The notes under the pieces are model-generated. The model saw nothing but the letters and a program-made list of their open reading frames with translations, was not told the origin of the DNA and did not search any database. The position numbers were made by a program, and so were the translations under genes. A stretch of 64,000 nt of DNA from an uncultured Synechococcaceae cyanobacterium (GTDB taxonomy: Bacteria; Cyanobacteriota; Cyanobacteriia; PCC-6307; Cyanobiaceae), in assembly GCA_902536065.1 (NCBI GenBank), contig CACAVZ010000003.1, positions 1 through 64,000 on the forward strand. Reading direction: 5' to 3'. Positions 29,526 to 39,047 of the stretch are shown here, in pieces (the stretch's first letter is position 1; every line of letters starts with the position of its first letter).

Positions 29526-29894
29526 ATGGAAAATAAAGTCAAAAGAATAGGATATCTCCCTAGGAAAAGGGTACTTGAGATCATTGATGATATATCTAAA
29601 AGTGAATCTATAAGCAGATCCAAAGTTGTTGGAATATTAGTTGAGGAAGCTTTGGGAGCGAGAGGAATTGTAAATTTTGGATACAGCAATATAAATAAAT
29701 CAAATTTATTCAAATCTGATAAATACAAAGATAACCAAAATAAGAACATACATTTAAAAGATGCAGAAGATGAATTTGTTGATGATAGTGGCTACACGGT
29801 CTCGTCTCACAAATCACTTGATCGATCAATATCTTCTGCAGATATAGAGTTAGCAAATAAAATCAATATTCTTAAAGAATCAGGATTAATATAA
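29526..29894 (+). CDS. Possible ribbon-helix-helix protein, 122 aa
   Basis: The first 45 residues (RIGYLPRKRVLEIIDDISKS, then ESISRSKVVGILVEEAL) read as a short beta strand followed by two helices with the spacing of an RHH/CopG DNA-binding domain. The remainder is polar and low complexity, with a helical end (SADIELANKINILKESGL). A DNA-binding or antitoxin-like role is possible; there is no adjacent toxin candidate. The fold assignment is by eye only. Confidence 0.55.
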   Translation: MENKVKRIGYLPRKRVLEIIDDISKSESISRSKVVGILVEEALGARGIVNFGYSNINKSNLFKSDKYKDNQNKNIHLKDAEDEFVDDSGYTVSSHKSLDRSISSADIELANKINILKESGLI

Positions 29895-30016
29895 TTTGTA
29901 TTTAGAATTTTTTAGTGCATAACATTGAATCATTGTTTATTCTTAGTCAAGAAAAATATTCTTATTCAATAATTAGAATATTAAATCCTTTCTAATATCA
30001 ATTTTGTATTTAAAAA

Positions 30017-31336
30017 ATGAAAGATATTAAATGTCCCTCATGTGGCAAAACTTTCCGAATTGATCCAAGCAGCTTTGAAGAAATACTTCTCCAAATAAAA
30101 GACGAAGAATTTAATAAACAAATTAAAGATAGACTTCTATTGGCGGAAGAAGATAATAAAAAAGCTGTGGAAATTCTAAAACAAGAATGGGAAATTAAGT
30201 TAATTGACCAAAACCGAATTAAAGAAAATGAGATCCAAGTTCTTAAATCCAAATTAAATCTAGCTGAAGAAAAGAAAACAAATGCTTTAAATGATTTAAA
30301 TAATCAAGCAACAAATAAAATCAATTCTCTTAATAATGAATTAAACAAGTTAAAGGATGAAATTAAAAACCAATCTATAATTACAGAATTATCTTTAAAA
30401 AACAAAGTCAATGAAGCTGTTACTAATTTAGAAAAACAAAACTCATCATTAACAAATTCCATTGAAAAGATGAGGCTTGAACATTCAATTAATGAAAAAT
30501 TAATTGAAGAAAAATTTAAAAGCAAGATTAGTGAAAGGGACCTGACTATTCAGGAACTAAGAGAAATGAAATCTAAATTATCAACAAAGATGGTTGGGGA
30601 AACTTTAGAAATCCATTGCGAGACTCAATTTAATCTGAATCGTGCATCTGCATTTAAAAACTCATATTTTGAAAAGGATAATGATGCCACTTCAGGAAGT
30701 AAAGGTGACTATATATTTAGAGAATTTGATGAAAATAAAACTGAAGTCGTATCAATTATGTTTGAGATGAAGAACGAAAGTTTAAATGGTAGTAATAAAA
30801 GAAAAAACGAAGATTTTTTTAAAGAATTAGATAAAGATAGAAGACAAAAATCGTGTGAATATGCCGTACTCGTTTCACTTCTAGAACCAGAGAGTGAACT
30901 CTATAATTCAGGAATAGTAGATGTATCTCATAGATTCCCAAAGATGTATGTCATAAGACCGCAATTTTTCTTGCCGATTATTTCTCTGCTAAGAAATGCA
31001 TCTATGGAAACGTTAAAATACAAATTACAAATTGATTTAATGAAACAAGAGAATTATGACATAACTAATTTTGAGAGTACTCTAGAGCAATTTAAGAATG
31101 CAGTAGGTAAAAATGTTTCACTTGCCAAAGATAGATTTAATGATGCAATTACAGAAATTGATAAATCAATAACACATTTACAAAAAACTAAGGAAGCTTT
31201 AATACTTTCAAAAAAACATCTTTTATCTGCTGACAACAAATCTCAAGATTTAACAGTAAAGAAATTAACAAGAAATAACCCAACCATGAAGAAAAAGTTT
31301 AATGATTTAAATAGCTTCGAAGATGAGGTTGCCTAA
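30017..31336 (+). CDS. DUF2130 domain protein with zinc ribbon and coiled coil
   Basis: 439 residues. An N-terminal CPSCGKTF knuckle (5-12) is followed by about 160 residues of coiled coil. The DUF2130 core then begins near 190 with MVGETLEIHCETQFN and continues through GSKGDYIFREFDE, IMFEMKNES and KSCEYAVLVSLLEPES. That core resembles PD-(D/E)XK-type nuclease folds (D of KGDYIF, E-x-K of FEMKNE). The family is widespread in bacteria and scattered in accessory regions; a nuclease role is inferred, not shown. Confidence 0.88.
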   Translation: MKDIKCPSCGKTFRIDPSSFEEILLQIKDEEFNKQIKDRLLLAEEDNKKAVEILKQEWEIKLIDQNRIKENEIQVLKSKLNLAEEKKTNALNDLNNQATNKINSLNNELNKLKDEIKNQSIITELSLKNKVNEAVTNLEKQNSSLTNSIEKMRLEHSINEKLIEEKFKSKISERDLTIQELREMKSKLSTKMVGETLEIHCETQFNLNRASAFKNSYFEKDNDATSGSKGDYIFREFDENKTEVVSIMFEMKNESLNGSNKRKNEDFFKELDKDRRQKSCEYAVLVSLLEPESELYNSGIVDVSHRFPKMYVIRPQFFLPIISLLRNASMETLKYKLQIDLMKQENYDITNFESTLEQFKNAVGKNVSLAKDRFNDAITEIDKSITHLQKTKEALILSKKHLLSADNKSQDLTVKKLTRNNPTMKKKFNDLNSFEDEVA

Positions 31337-31435
31337 TTAAACAAAATTTTTAGAAATTAATAATATTTAAAAATATATTAAATTTTTAGTTTATAAATAT
31401 ACTATAAATAATAAATTCCTTAGTTAAAGAAAATA

Positions 31436-31717
31436 ATGTCTATTAACACTCCAATTTTTAATATTGCCAAAGATCTTAATGTCGAAAGTAATAGGATATT
31501 ATTAGCATGCAAAAAACTTGGGATCAACGCAAAAGGTGCGACAAAAAGATTAAATAAACAAGAATTAGAAAAAATTAAAAATTATTTTGAAACTGGTAAA
31601 AACGTATCAGATGAAGTTATTAATTTAAATAAAGCCAAGGCTAAAAGCAGTTCAAGAAAAATTGTAGACAAAGTAAAAATAAACTATTTCCCAAACAGAC
31701 TTATTCGTAAATATTAA
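31436..31717 (+). CDS. Stand-alone IF2 N-terminal-like domain protein, 93 aa
   Basis: Residues 6-55 match the IF2_N fold, the small helical domain found in repeats before the GTPase of translation factor IF-2: IFNIAKDLNVESNRILLACKKLGINAKGA. A basic tail follows (KAKAKSSSRKIVDKVKI). Here the domain stands alone with no GTPase. It might bind nucleic acid or the ribosome. Start ATG 31436. The domain call is from sequence pattern only. Confidence 0.7.
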   Translation: MSINTPIFNIAKDLNVESNRILLACKKLGINAKGATKRLNKQELEKIKNYFETGKNVSDEVINLNKAKAKSSSRKIVDKVKINYFPNRLIRKY

Positions 31718-31801
31718 ATAAAACTAATTTTTTATAATTACTTACAAGAAGAAGCCACAGAAGAAAAAAAAAATAATTTATCATAAGTAAAAATACTTAA
31801 A

Positions 31802-32215
31802 ATGAGCTTAAGCAAAATTTTAAATTCTCTTGAAAAATCATGGGAAAGAGATGATATTCTTTTAAAAATAAAGAACGGGTTAGGTGCAGATAAGATAGTT
31901 GATGAATTTCTTGTAAAAAACGAGATGCAAATTAAAGAATTAAATTCTTTATTAAAGCCAGAAGATATTGAATTATTAAATCAAGTAGAACAACTCTCAA
32001 CTTGCGAATCTAAATTAATAAATGAGATTAAAAATTTAAATTACATAGAAAATATTGAAAATCATCACATTATGAATAAAAAAAAGATGGTGCCATCTAA
32101 TAGAATTTCTTTCAACAAAATAAGTTCATTTATGATTAATTGGAGTAACAAATTTGTAGTTATTGCTTTACTAACAATTTCAGCCATAGCTTTATCAAAA
32201 CAAGCGTGGGCATAA
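31802..32215 (+). CDS. Hypothetical C-tail-anchored protein, 137 aa
   Basis: A soluble helical region (MSLSKILNSLEKSWERDDIL... to about 105) is followed by one C-terminal hydrophobic helix (FVVIALLTISAIALS, about 118-132) and a very short end (KQAWA). It lies 35 bp upstream of the ligase-associated repair operon on the same strand, so it might be its first gene, though no functional link is visible. Confidence 0.6.
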   Translation: MSLSKILNSLEKSWERDDILLKIKNGLGADKIVDEFLVKNEMQIKELNSLLKPEDIELLNQVEQLSTCESKLINEIKNLNYIENIENHHIMNKKKMVPSNRISFNKISSFMINWSNKFVVIALLTISAIALSKQAWA

Positions 32216-32250
32216 TTAGCTAAATTAACTTCTTTGTAAGAGATGTAGTT

Positions 32251-33237
32251 TTGAGAACTAAACAAGAATATTTAATTAAATATAAAGATGGAAATCTTTA
32301 TTGTGAAATTGCTGATATTTGGATTGATCCAAGCAAGCCAGTAAAAAAGGCATTAATAACTCATGCACATTTTGATCACTTTACATTTGGCTGTGAAGAA
32401 TACATTTCTACTAAGGAAACTGCGATACTTCTTAAAGAAAGAGTTGGAGATAATATCAAAATTAAGACTTTTGAATATGGAGAAGAATTTAAGATAAATG
32501 GCATTAATATTTCTTTTCATCCATCAGGTCACATCCTTGGATCTAGTCAAATAAGGTTTATTTTTGCTGAAGAAAAATGGCTAATTTCAGGGGACTTTAA
32601 GCTTCAAAAAGATCAGACTTGCAAACAATATGAAATTGTAAAAACTGATTATTTAATAAGCGAATGTACTTTTGGTCTGCCAATATTTAAATGGGATGAT
32701 GCAAATAAAATAGCAAATGATATTTCAAAATGGATAACTAATTCACCAGAAAAAACTTCTTTACTTTTCTGCTATTCACTTGGAAAAGCACAGAGATTGT
32801 TAAAAGAAATTAGTCAAACAAATTTTAAAGGCAATATTTATTCCCATGGCAGTATTCACAAAATGAACAATATCTATAGAGAACTTGGAATTGATATTAA
32901 AGATACTATAAAAATTGAAAATAAAAAAAAGATAGATGAACTTAAAGGAAATCTAATATTATTACCGCCATCTTTAAGTAAGGGTTCTTATTTAAAAAAT
33001 TTCAAAAACATTCAAACAGCTTTTGCGAGTGGATGGATGTCAATAAGAGCTCTAAGAAAAAGATCAGGATATGATAAAGGATTCGCAATCTCTGATCATG
33101 CGGATTGGGATGGAATTCTGGAAGTAGTAAAAAAGTCTGAAGCAAAAAATGTATTTTTTCATCACGGAGATAGTGAAGCCTTAAGCAAATATTTAGTTGA
33201 AAAGGAATCAATAAATGTCCTTTTATTCGGTAAATAA
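32251..33237 (+). CDS. Ligase-associated DNA exonuclease (metallo-beta-lactamase fold)
   Basis: 328 residues. The MBL metal motif HAHFDH occupies 38-43, followed by PSGHILGSSQIRF and SGDFKLQKD, and late in the chain SDHADWDGIL. These are the beta-CASP/SNM1-like features of TIGR04122, the exonuclease gene that accompanies bacterial ATP-dependent ligases. It probably trims damaged DNA ends before sealing. The start is TTG 32251. The ligase follows with 2 bp between stop and ATG, so they form one operon. Confidence 0.92.
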   Translation: MRTKQEYLIKYKDGNLYCEIADIWIDPSKPVKKALITHAHFDHFTFGCEEYISTKETAILLKERVGDNIKIKTFEYGEEFKINGINISFHPSGHILGSSQIRFIFAEEKWLISGDFKLQKDQTCKQYEIVKTDYLISECTFGLPIFKWDDANKIANDISKWITNSPEKTSLLFCYSLGKAQRLLKEISQTNFKGNIYSHGSIHKMNNIYRELGIDIKDTIKIENKKKIDELKGNLILLPPSLSKGSYLKNFKNIQTAFASGWMSIRALRKRSGYDKGFAISDHADWDGILEVVKKSEAKNVFFHHGDSEALSKYLVEKESINVLLFGK

Positions 33238-33239
33238 AT

Positions 33240-34880
33240 ATGAGCTTAAAAAAGTTTTCAGAATTATTTAGCGATCTAGATTCAATTAATAGTACAAATA
33301 ATAAAATTGAAGTTTTAAAGAATTATTTTTTATCTAATGATCCAATAGATAATTCATGGGCAATATATTTACTAACTGGAAAAAGTAATAAGAGATTTAT
33401 TAGTGGGAGATATTTAAAAAATCTTTTTTCTCAAATATATGAATATCCACAATGGTTAATTGATACATGTTATTTAAAAGTTGGTGACTCTGCTGAGGTA
33501 ATAACCTTATTACTTAAAAATAAAACTAAGTCTAGAAAAAAGAAATTATCAAATATAAGTCTCAATGAATTACTAAGCCAAACAATACCTGCATTATCAA
33601 AACTTAATGAGGAGGATAAAAATTTAGAAATTAAAAATCTTTGGGAATCATTACCTGAAGATAACCATCTAATTTTTAATAAAATTCTTACAGGAACTTT
33701 TAGAGTAGGAGTCTCTATCGGATTAATCACAAAATCAATATCAAAACTAATTAATATTGAGGAAGAGATTATTTCTCATAGGTTGATGGGTGATTTTAAA
33801 CCTTCAATTGATTCATATGAATTTTTAGTTAACAAGAATATCAATCTTCAAGAGTTAAATTCCAAACCATTTCCATTTCTTCTAGCAAATACTATTGAAG
33901 ATAAAATCTTCAAAAATTCAATAAATGATTTTCAATTTGAATGGAAATACGACGGTATAAGGATGCAATTAATTAAAAGATCAGGCAATGTTTCGTTATG
34001 GACAAGAGGGCAAGAATTAGTAAATGAATCTTTTCCAGAATTAGTAGAAAAAATGTCATATATAAAAGATGATTTTGTTCTTGATGGGGAATTATTAGTT
34101 TGGAATTTTAAAGAACAAATTGCCTTAGATTTTTCTTTACTTCAAAAAAGAATAAATAGAAAGTCTCCTACTAGATCAATCCAAATAAAATATCCAATTA
34201 TTTTTATTGCTTATGATCTTTTAGAGATTAATGGGAGAGATATAAGAGAAATTAAATTAGAAAATAGAAGAATTGAGTTAGAAAAATATTTTTCAAAATG
34301 GCAAATTAAAACTGAGAATAATATCTCTGATATTTTCAAAATATGTGATTTAATCTTTCCTAAAGATTGGCATGATGCTTCAACTTATAAAGAAAAATCT
34401 CGAGAAAATAATACTGAAGGATTAATAATTAAGAAAAAGAATTCTATATACTTCTCTGGTAGAAAGAAAGGTATTTGGTGGAAATATAAAGTTGATCCTA
34501 TGCAACTGGATGCTGTTTTAATTTACGCTAAGGGCGGTAGCGGAAGAAGAGCTGGTCTGTATACAGATTACAGTTTTGCATTATGGAAAGACAAAGAATT
34601 AATTAAATTTGCAAGTGCATATTCTGGTTTAACGAATATTGAGATTAAAGAGCTAGATAAATGGATAAGAAAAAATACTATAGAAAAATTTGGTCCTGTT
34701 CGATCGTTAAAACCAGAAATGGTATTCGAAATATCTTTTGAGAAGATACAAATTTCTAAACGTCACAAGTCAGGCATAGCAGTAAGATTTCCAAGAATAA
34801 CAAAATGGAGAAAAGATAAAAAAATTAATGATGCAGATAGCCTAGAGAATGCTTATGAATTAATGAAAAAAATATCATGA
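33240..34880 (+). CDS. ATP-dependent DNA ligase (LigC-like, ligase-associated cluster)
   Basis: 546 residues. An N-terminal DNA-binding domain (about 1-200), then the adenylation domain with the nucleotide lysine K236 in EWKYDGIR, motif III VLDGELLVW and motif V-like EGLIIKKKNSIY. The OB-fold domain has WWKYKVDP and ends near VFEISFEKIQ. It joins nicked DNA with ATP. The stop overlaps the helicase start (ATGA). The cluster is a recognised bacterial repair set, sporadic in Prochlorococcus. Confidence 0.95.
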   Translation: MSLKKFSELFSDLDSINSTNNKIEVLKNYFLSNDPIDNSWAIYLLTGKSNKRFISGRYLKNLFSQIYEYPQWLIDTCYLKVGDSAEVITLLLKNKTKSRKKKLSNISLNELLSQTIPALSKLNEEDKNLEIKNLWESLPEDNHLIFNKILTGTFRVGVSIGLITKSISKLINIEEEIISHRLMGDFKPSIDSYEFLVNKNINLQELNSKPFPFLLANTIEDKIFKNSINDFQFEWKYDGIRMQLIKRSGNVSLWTRGQELVNESFPELVEKMSYIKDDFVLDGELLVWNFKEQIALDFSLLQKRINRKSPTRSIQIKYPIIFIAYDLLEINGRDIREIKLENRRIELEKYFSKWQIKTENNISDIFKICDLIFPKDWHDASTYKEKSRENNTEGLIIKKKNSIYFSGRKKGIWWKYKVDPMQLDAVLIYAKGGSGRRAGLYTDYSFALWKDKELIKFASAYSGLTNIEIKELDKWIRKNTIEKFGPVRSLKPEMVFEISFEKIQISKRHKSGIAVRFPRITKWRKDKKINDADSLENAYELMKKIS

Positions 34881-37363
34881 AAAATATTACGAAAAATAAT
34901 AAGCAAAATAATTTGATTTCTAAAATTAAACAGTTTTTCTCCACAAATGGGTGGGAGCCACTACCCTATCAGATCGAATCTTGGGAAGCATTTTTAAATG
35001 GAGAGAGTGGAATAATACAAGTTCCTACTGGATGCGGCAAAACTTATGCTGCATTAATGGGACCTTTATCAAAGATAAAAGATCCCAAAAATAATAAAAG
35101 TGTGAATATATTATTAATAACCCCTTTAAAAGCATTAAGTAGAGATTTAAAAAATTCCATACAATTAGCAGCTTTGCATTTTAATAAGGAAATCACTGTT
35201 GAAATTAGGAACGGGGATACAACCCCATATGAAAAGAAAAAGCAACTAGCTAAACCACCTAATATTCTTATTACCACTCCAGAGTCTTTATCTCTTTTAC
35301 TTTCCAATAAAGAATCTAATAATCTGTTCAAGGAGTTGTCATCGATAATTATTGATGAATGGCATGAATTGATGGGTAGTAAAAGAGGAAACCAGTGCGA
35401 GTTATCTTTAAGTTGGCTAAGAGGTAATATAAAAAATTTACAAATTTGGGCAATGTCTGCAACTATTGGAAATATTGAAGAAGCAGCGAGAGCAATAGTT
35501 GGGATGAGCGCTATTAAACCCAAAATTATAAGTACAAATATTCAAAAAGAGATCGAAATTATAAGTGTTTTACCAGAGGAGAAAACTACCTTTCCATGGA
35601 GTGGGCATCTTGGGATTAGAAGTCATTCTTCACTATTAAAAATCCTAGATAAAAATAAAAGCACCTTATTATTCACCAATACGAGAAATCAATCTGAAAG
35701 ATGGTATCAATGTCTTAAATTTTTTCTCCCAGAGATGGAAGACAAAATTGCACTTCATCACGGCTCCCTGGATAAAGAAGATAGAAAAAGAGTTGAAGAA
35801 GGGGTTAAAGACGGGTTAATAAAATGGGTAGTCTGCACCAGCTCGTTAGATTTGGGAGTTGACTTCCAACCTGTAGATCAAATAGTTCAAATTGGTAGTG
35901 CAAAGAATTTAGCAAGACTTATCCAAAGAGCGGGAAGAAGTGCTCATAGACCAGGAGGAAAATCAAAAATAATTTTTATGCCTACTAATTCTTTAGAGTT
36001 ATTAGAGATTAGTGCTATGAGAAGAATAATAAAAAGTGGTATATCTGAAGAAATTAGACTTCCTGAATTATCTTATGATGTGCTTCTACAACATCTAATA
36101 AGTTTGGCATGTGGAAATGGCTTTGATCCTAAAATTGAGAAAGAAAGAATTAAAAATTGCTGGAGTTATAGAAACTTAAAAGATCAAGATTGGAATTGGT
36201 GTATTGACTTTTTAGAATATGGAGGAAAATGTCTTAAAGCATATCCAAAATATAAAAAGATAGTTAAAGAAGAATCACAAAATAATAATGAAAACTTTAA
36301 ATATTTTGTAAAAGACAAATCTTTAATAAGAATGCATAAGTTCAATATTGGGACAATTACAAGTGACAAATTTGTGAATGTCAAATATATGAAAGGTAAA
36401 TCTTTAGGTAATTTAGAGGAGAATTTTGCTTCAAAATTAAATCCCGGAGATACATTTTACTTTGCTGGCAAAATGCTTCAATTTGTAAGAATAAGAGATA
36501 TGATTTTATATGTTAAAAAATCAACAAAAAGAAGTTCTCTAATTCCTGCATGGGTTGGAGGTCAAATGGCAATTTCAGATCTACTTTGTGAGAGTTTGAG
36601 AAAAGAAATACATATATGCAACGAACTAGAAATTTATGATTGCTTAAATCCTGAACTAAATTCATTACGCCCAATATTGAAAAAACAAAAAGTTCTTTCA
36701 AATATTCCAAAGAAAGATGAATTTCTTATAGAGATATACAAAACCAAGGATTTATCAAATCTTTTTGTTTTTACACTTGATGGCAAATTTGTAAATGAAG
36801 GAATTGCATTTTTATGGGCTTTGAGATTAGCAAAATTAAAACAATCTACATTTAGTATTACTGCTAATGATTTTGGATTCAGTTTAACTACTGCAGAAGA
36901 TTATGATTTTTCCATAATAAAAAAAGAAGCTGATTACTTTTTGAATAACAAAAAATTAGAAGAAGATCTAGAAAATGCAATTAATTTTTCAGAATTAACA
37001 AAACGTAGATTTAAAAATATTGCCCAAATAAGTGGACTAGTAAATCAAAATAATCCAACCAAAACGAAAACTTCTTCCCAACTTCAAATAAGTTCAAGTA
37101 TTTTCTACGATGTCTTTACTAAATATGAAGAAGGTCATCTTTTGATAAAACAATCGCATCAAGAAGTTAAAGAATATCAATTAGAAAATAAAAGAATATC
37201 TAGATCATTAGAAAGATTAAAAAATTTAAAAATGCTACTAAACGAGATTAAAACTCCAACTCCTTTTGCTTTCCCTTTACTAGTTGAAAGACTTAAAAAT
37301 ACTTTAAGCAATGAACCAATAGAAAAAAGAGTAGAAAAACTTATAAAAAAATATAGTGATTAA
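34877..37363 (+). CDS. Ligase-associated DEXH-box helicase (Lhr-like)
   Basis: 828 residues. Walker A PTGCGKT (50-56), DEWH box (160-163), motif III MSATIG, motif V CTSSLDLGVDF and motif VI QRAGRSAHR. The C-terminal region is the Lhr-type winged helix and DUF-like domain (about 370-828). It is a superfamily 2 3'-5' DNA helicase of the Lhr-core type. It overlaps the ligase by 4 bp and is followed without a gap by PdeM. Length is normal for TIGR04121. Confidence 0.95.
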   Translation: MKNITKNNKQNNLISKIKQFFSTNGWEPLPYQIESWEAFLNGESGIIQVPTGCGKTYAALMGPLSKIKDPKNNKSVNILLITPLKALSRDLKNSIQLAALHFNKEITVEIRNGDTTPYEKKKQLAKPPNILITTPESLSLLLSNKESNNLFKELSSIIIDEWHELMGSKRGNQCELSLSWLRGNIKNLQIWAMSATIGNIEEAARAIVGMSAIKPKIISTNIQKEIEIISVLPEEKTTFPWSGHLGIRSHSSLLKILDKNKSTLLFTNTRNQSERWYQCLKFFLPEMEDKIALHHGSLDKEDRKRVEEGVKDGLIKWVVCTSSLDLGVDFQPVDQIVQIGSAKNLARLIQRAGRSAHRPGGKSKIIFMPTNSLELLEISAMRRIIKSGISEEIRLPELSYDVLLQHLISLACGNGFDPKIEKERIKNCWSYRNLKDQDWNWCIDFLEYGGKCLKAYPKYKKIVKEESQNNNENFKYFVKDKSLIRMHKFNIGTITSDKFVNVKYMKGKSLGNLEENFASKLNPGDTFYFAGKMLQFVRIRDMILYVKKSTKRSSLIPAWVGGQMAISDLLCESLRKEIHICNELEIYDCLNPELNSLRPILKKQKVLSNIPKKDEFLIEIYKTKDLSNLFVFTLDGKFVNEGIAFLWALRLAKLKQSTFSITANDFGFSLTTAEDYDFSIIKKEADYFLNNKKLEEDLENAINFSELTKRRFKNIAQISGLVNQNNPTKTKTSSQLQISSSIFYDVFTKYEEGHLLIKQSHQEVKEYQLENKRISRSLERLKNLKMLLNEIKTPTPFAFPLLVERLKNTLSNEPIEKRVEKLIKKYSD

Positions 37364-38014
37364 ATGAAAAAAAGTTCTTTTAAATTTTGTTGGGAAGATA
37401 CATTATTAGAGATGCTTCCTTCAAGGGCGTTATTTCTACCGGAAACAAAAGAGTTATTAATATGCGATATACATCTTGGGAAAGCTGAGTATTTTCAGCA
37501 AAATGGTATACCTCTTACTAATAATTCAGATAAAAACAATTTTGCAAGAATAAAAAAAATAGTAAAAAAATATAGTCCTGAAAAGTTAATAATATTAGGA
37601 GATTTATTCCATAGCAAATATTCAATAGATAAAACTCTTCAAAAAAAAGTTGAGGATCTTCCTGAACTACTAAAAACTAACGTTGAACTAGTCCTAGGAA
37701 ATCACGATGTAGGTTGCAATATTAAAAATATTAAAATTTTTGATATTAGAAAAACTAAAAATATCACTTTTAGTCATGAACCAGTTGATTCAGGCGATAA
37801 TAAAACATTGAATATTTGTGGACATTATCATCCAAAAATCTATATAAAAAACAATGGAGATAAATTAACATTTAGGTGCTTTGCAATGGATAAGAATAAA
37901 AATACTTTATTTTTACCTGCATTTGGAGACTTAACAGGAGGATATCCCTGCAAAAAGTCATTTAAAAAATGGGTAATTGTTTCTGAAGAAGAAATTATCG
38001 AAATAAAATCTTAA
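37364..38014 (+). CDS. pdeM: Ligase-associated DNA-damage-response endonuclease PdeM
   Basis: 216 residues of calcineurin-like phosphoesterase. Metal-binding motifs are DIHLGK (35-40), GDLFHSK (79-85), GNHD (112-115), a SHEP box near 147 and GHYHP near 161. It is the fourth member of the ligase-associated cluster and begins directly after the helicase stop (TAAATG). The four proteins probably process and seal damaged DNA together. Confidence 0.92.
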   Translation: MKKSSFKFCWEDTLLEMLPSRALFLPETKELLICDIHLGKAEYFQQNGIPLTNNSDKNNFARIKKIVKKYSPEKLIILGDLFHSKYSIDKTLQKKVEDLPELLKTNVELVLGNHDVGCNIKNIKIFDIRKTKNITFSHEPVDSGDNKTLNICGHYHPKIYIKNNGDKLTFRCFAMDKNKNTLFLPAFGDLTGGYPCKKSFKKWVIVSEEEIIEIKS

Positions 38015-38218
38015 AAAAATCCTATTGAAGTGACTTAAATTTTCATTTAGATATAGCAATTTATACTTAAAAGTCTCGTTTATTTTATTTATCTATTATT
38101 TTGAGTCTATTAATCAATTTCTACCAGTAGAAATAGATAATAAAAAATTTATTCAGCTAATGACCCTTTCTTTAGCAGACAATCCACGTTATAAAAAAAA
38201 TAAACACATTTTATAGAA

Positions 38219-38521
38219 ATGAAAAAATTAATATCCTTGATTTTATTTCCATTTCTTTTCATGCCATTTGGAGCAAAAGCAAATGATAATTTTTCTGTTG
38301 AAATAGAAGCACTTACACTAGTAATGGAGCAATATAAAGAAGAAACCGAATCAAGTGTTGAATTAGATATTGAAGAAATAAAGCCTAGTTATATGGCTCT
38401 TAAACAAGACGAATGTAATGCAACTGTTGAAGTTACAGAAAAAACAGGATTAGAGGTTGTAAACACTGAATATTTCGATGTAAATGTCTGCTTGAAAGAA
38501 ATCTATAAAGTAATCAACTAA
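38219..38521 (+). CDS. Small secreted protein, 100 aa
   Basis: A signal peptide (MKKLISLILFPFLFMPFGAKA, cleavage after AKA) leads a mature acidic chain of about 79 residues with two cysteines (DECNAT, NVCLKE) and a regular pattern of Glu/Val/Thr suggesting beta strands. No family recognised. It stands alone, 204 bp after pdeM. Confidence 0.65.
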   Translation: MKKLISLILFPFLFMPFGAKANDNFSVEIEALTLVMEQYKEETESSVELDIEEIKPSYMALKQDECNATVEVTEKTGLEVVNTEYFDVNVCLKEIYKVIN

Positions 38522-38563
38522 ATATGCAGGTTATAAAAATATAATAAAAACAAACAAATTAAA

Positions 38564-38594
38564 GAGGTCTTTTACTTAAAGAAGGTAAGACCTC
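38564..38594. terminator. Hairpin after the secreted-protein gene
   Basis: GAGGTCTT (38564-38571) pairs with AAGACCTC (38587-38594) around a 15-nt loop. It lies 42 bp downstream of the plus-strand stop. No T tract follows on plus, so it may instead be a structured RNA element or a processing site. Confidence 0.35.
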
Positions 38595-38704
38595 GAGACC
38601 TAACAGAAAACTTTGGAACGGGTTCTGCATATCCAATTAATAACCACAATGGATTTGTAGAGGTGTAATTAAAAGTACAAAACCTAAAATTATTTTTTAA
38701 ATAA

Positions 38705-38851
38705 TTATTTCTTCTTTGATAATGTTTGTGATTCTTCTCTAGACATTAAAGCTTCGATTTGAGCAAGAACTTTTTGAAGTTCATCCGTTTTTGTAAGAGA
38801 TGCTTCTGCTACTTCTCTTAATTTTTCTAACTGTTCTTTAGTTTTATCCAT
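38705..38851 (-). CDS. Small helical protein, 48 aa
   Basis: 48 residues (MDKTKEQLEKLREVAEAS...) forming a continuous charged heptad-like helix to LSKKK. Start ATG 38851. Coiled-coil character is clear; function is not. It is 10 bp downstream of another small minus-strand frame. Confidence 0.6.
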   Translation of the reverse strand: MDKTKEQLEKLREVAEASLTKTDELQKVLAQIEALMSREESQTLSKKK

Positions 38852-38861
38852 GATAAATAAA

Positions 38862-39017
38862 TTAGAAATTAACCATTTTTAAAAATGGTTTTAATACAGA
38901 TTTTTCACTCCCACACAGATTCATATTCTCTCTTTTTTTTATAAAGTCAAATAAATTTCCCTTTATTAGGGTTTTATGAGGACTTCCAATTAATTCTTTA
39001 TTTATTATTGAAACCAT
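38862..39017 (-). CDS. Possible small protein, 51 aa
   Basis: 51 residues, basic, starting MVSIINKELIGSPHKTL. The frame contains a perfect 20-bp palindrome (38871-38890) near its end, which casts some doubt on coding or suggests overlap with a hairpin. Not recognised. Confidence 0.35.
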   Translation of the reverse strand: MVSIINKELIGSPHKTLIKGNLFDFIKKRENMNLCGSEKSVLKPFLKMVNF

Positions 39018-39047
39018 AAGATTACCTGAAATAGAAATACTCTTAAA

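Noticed and set aside
29420-29749. 109-codon minus frame opposite the RHH-like gene
   Set aside because: The plus-strand frame has the better protein pattern, and this one is hydrophobic in the way of a complement of Lys/Asn-rich coding sequence.
38871-38890. Perfect 20-bp palindrome AACCATTTTT and its inverse
   Set aside because: Considered as a terminator, but it is made almost only of A/T, has no loop and no T tract after it, and lies inside a possible coding frame.
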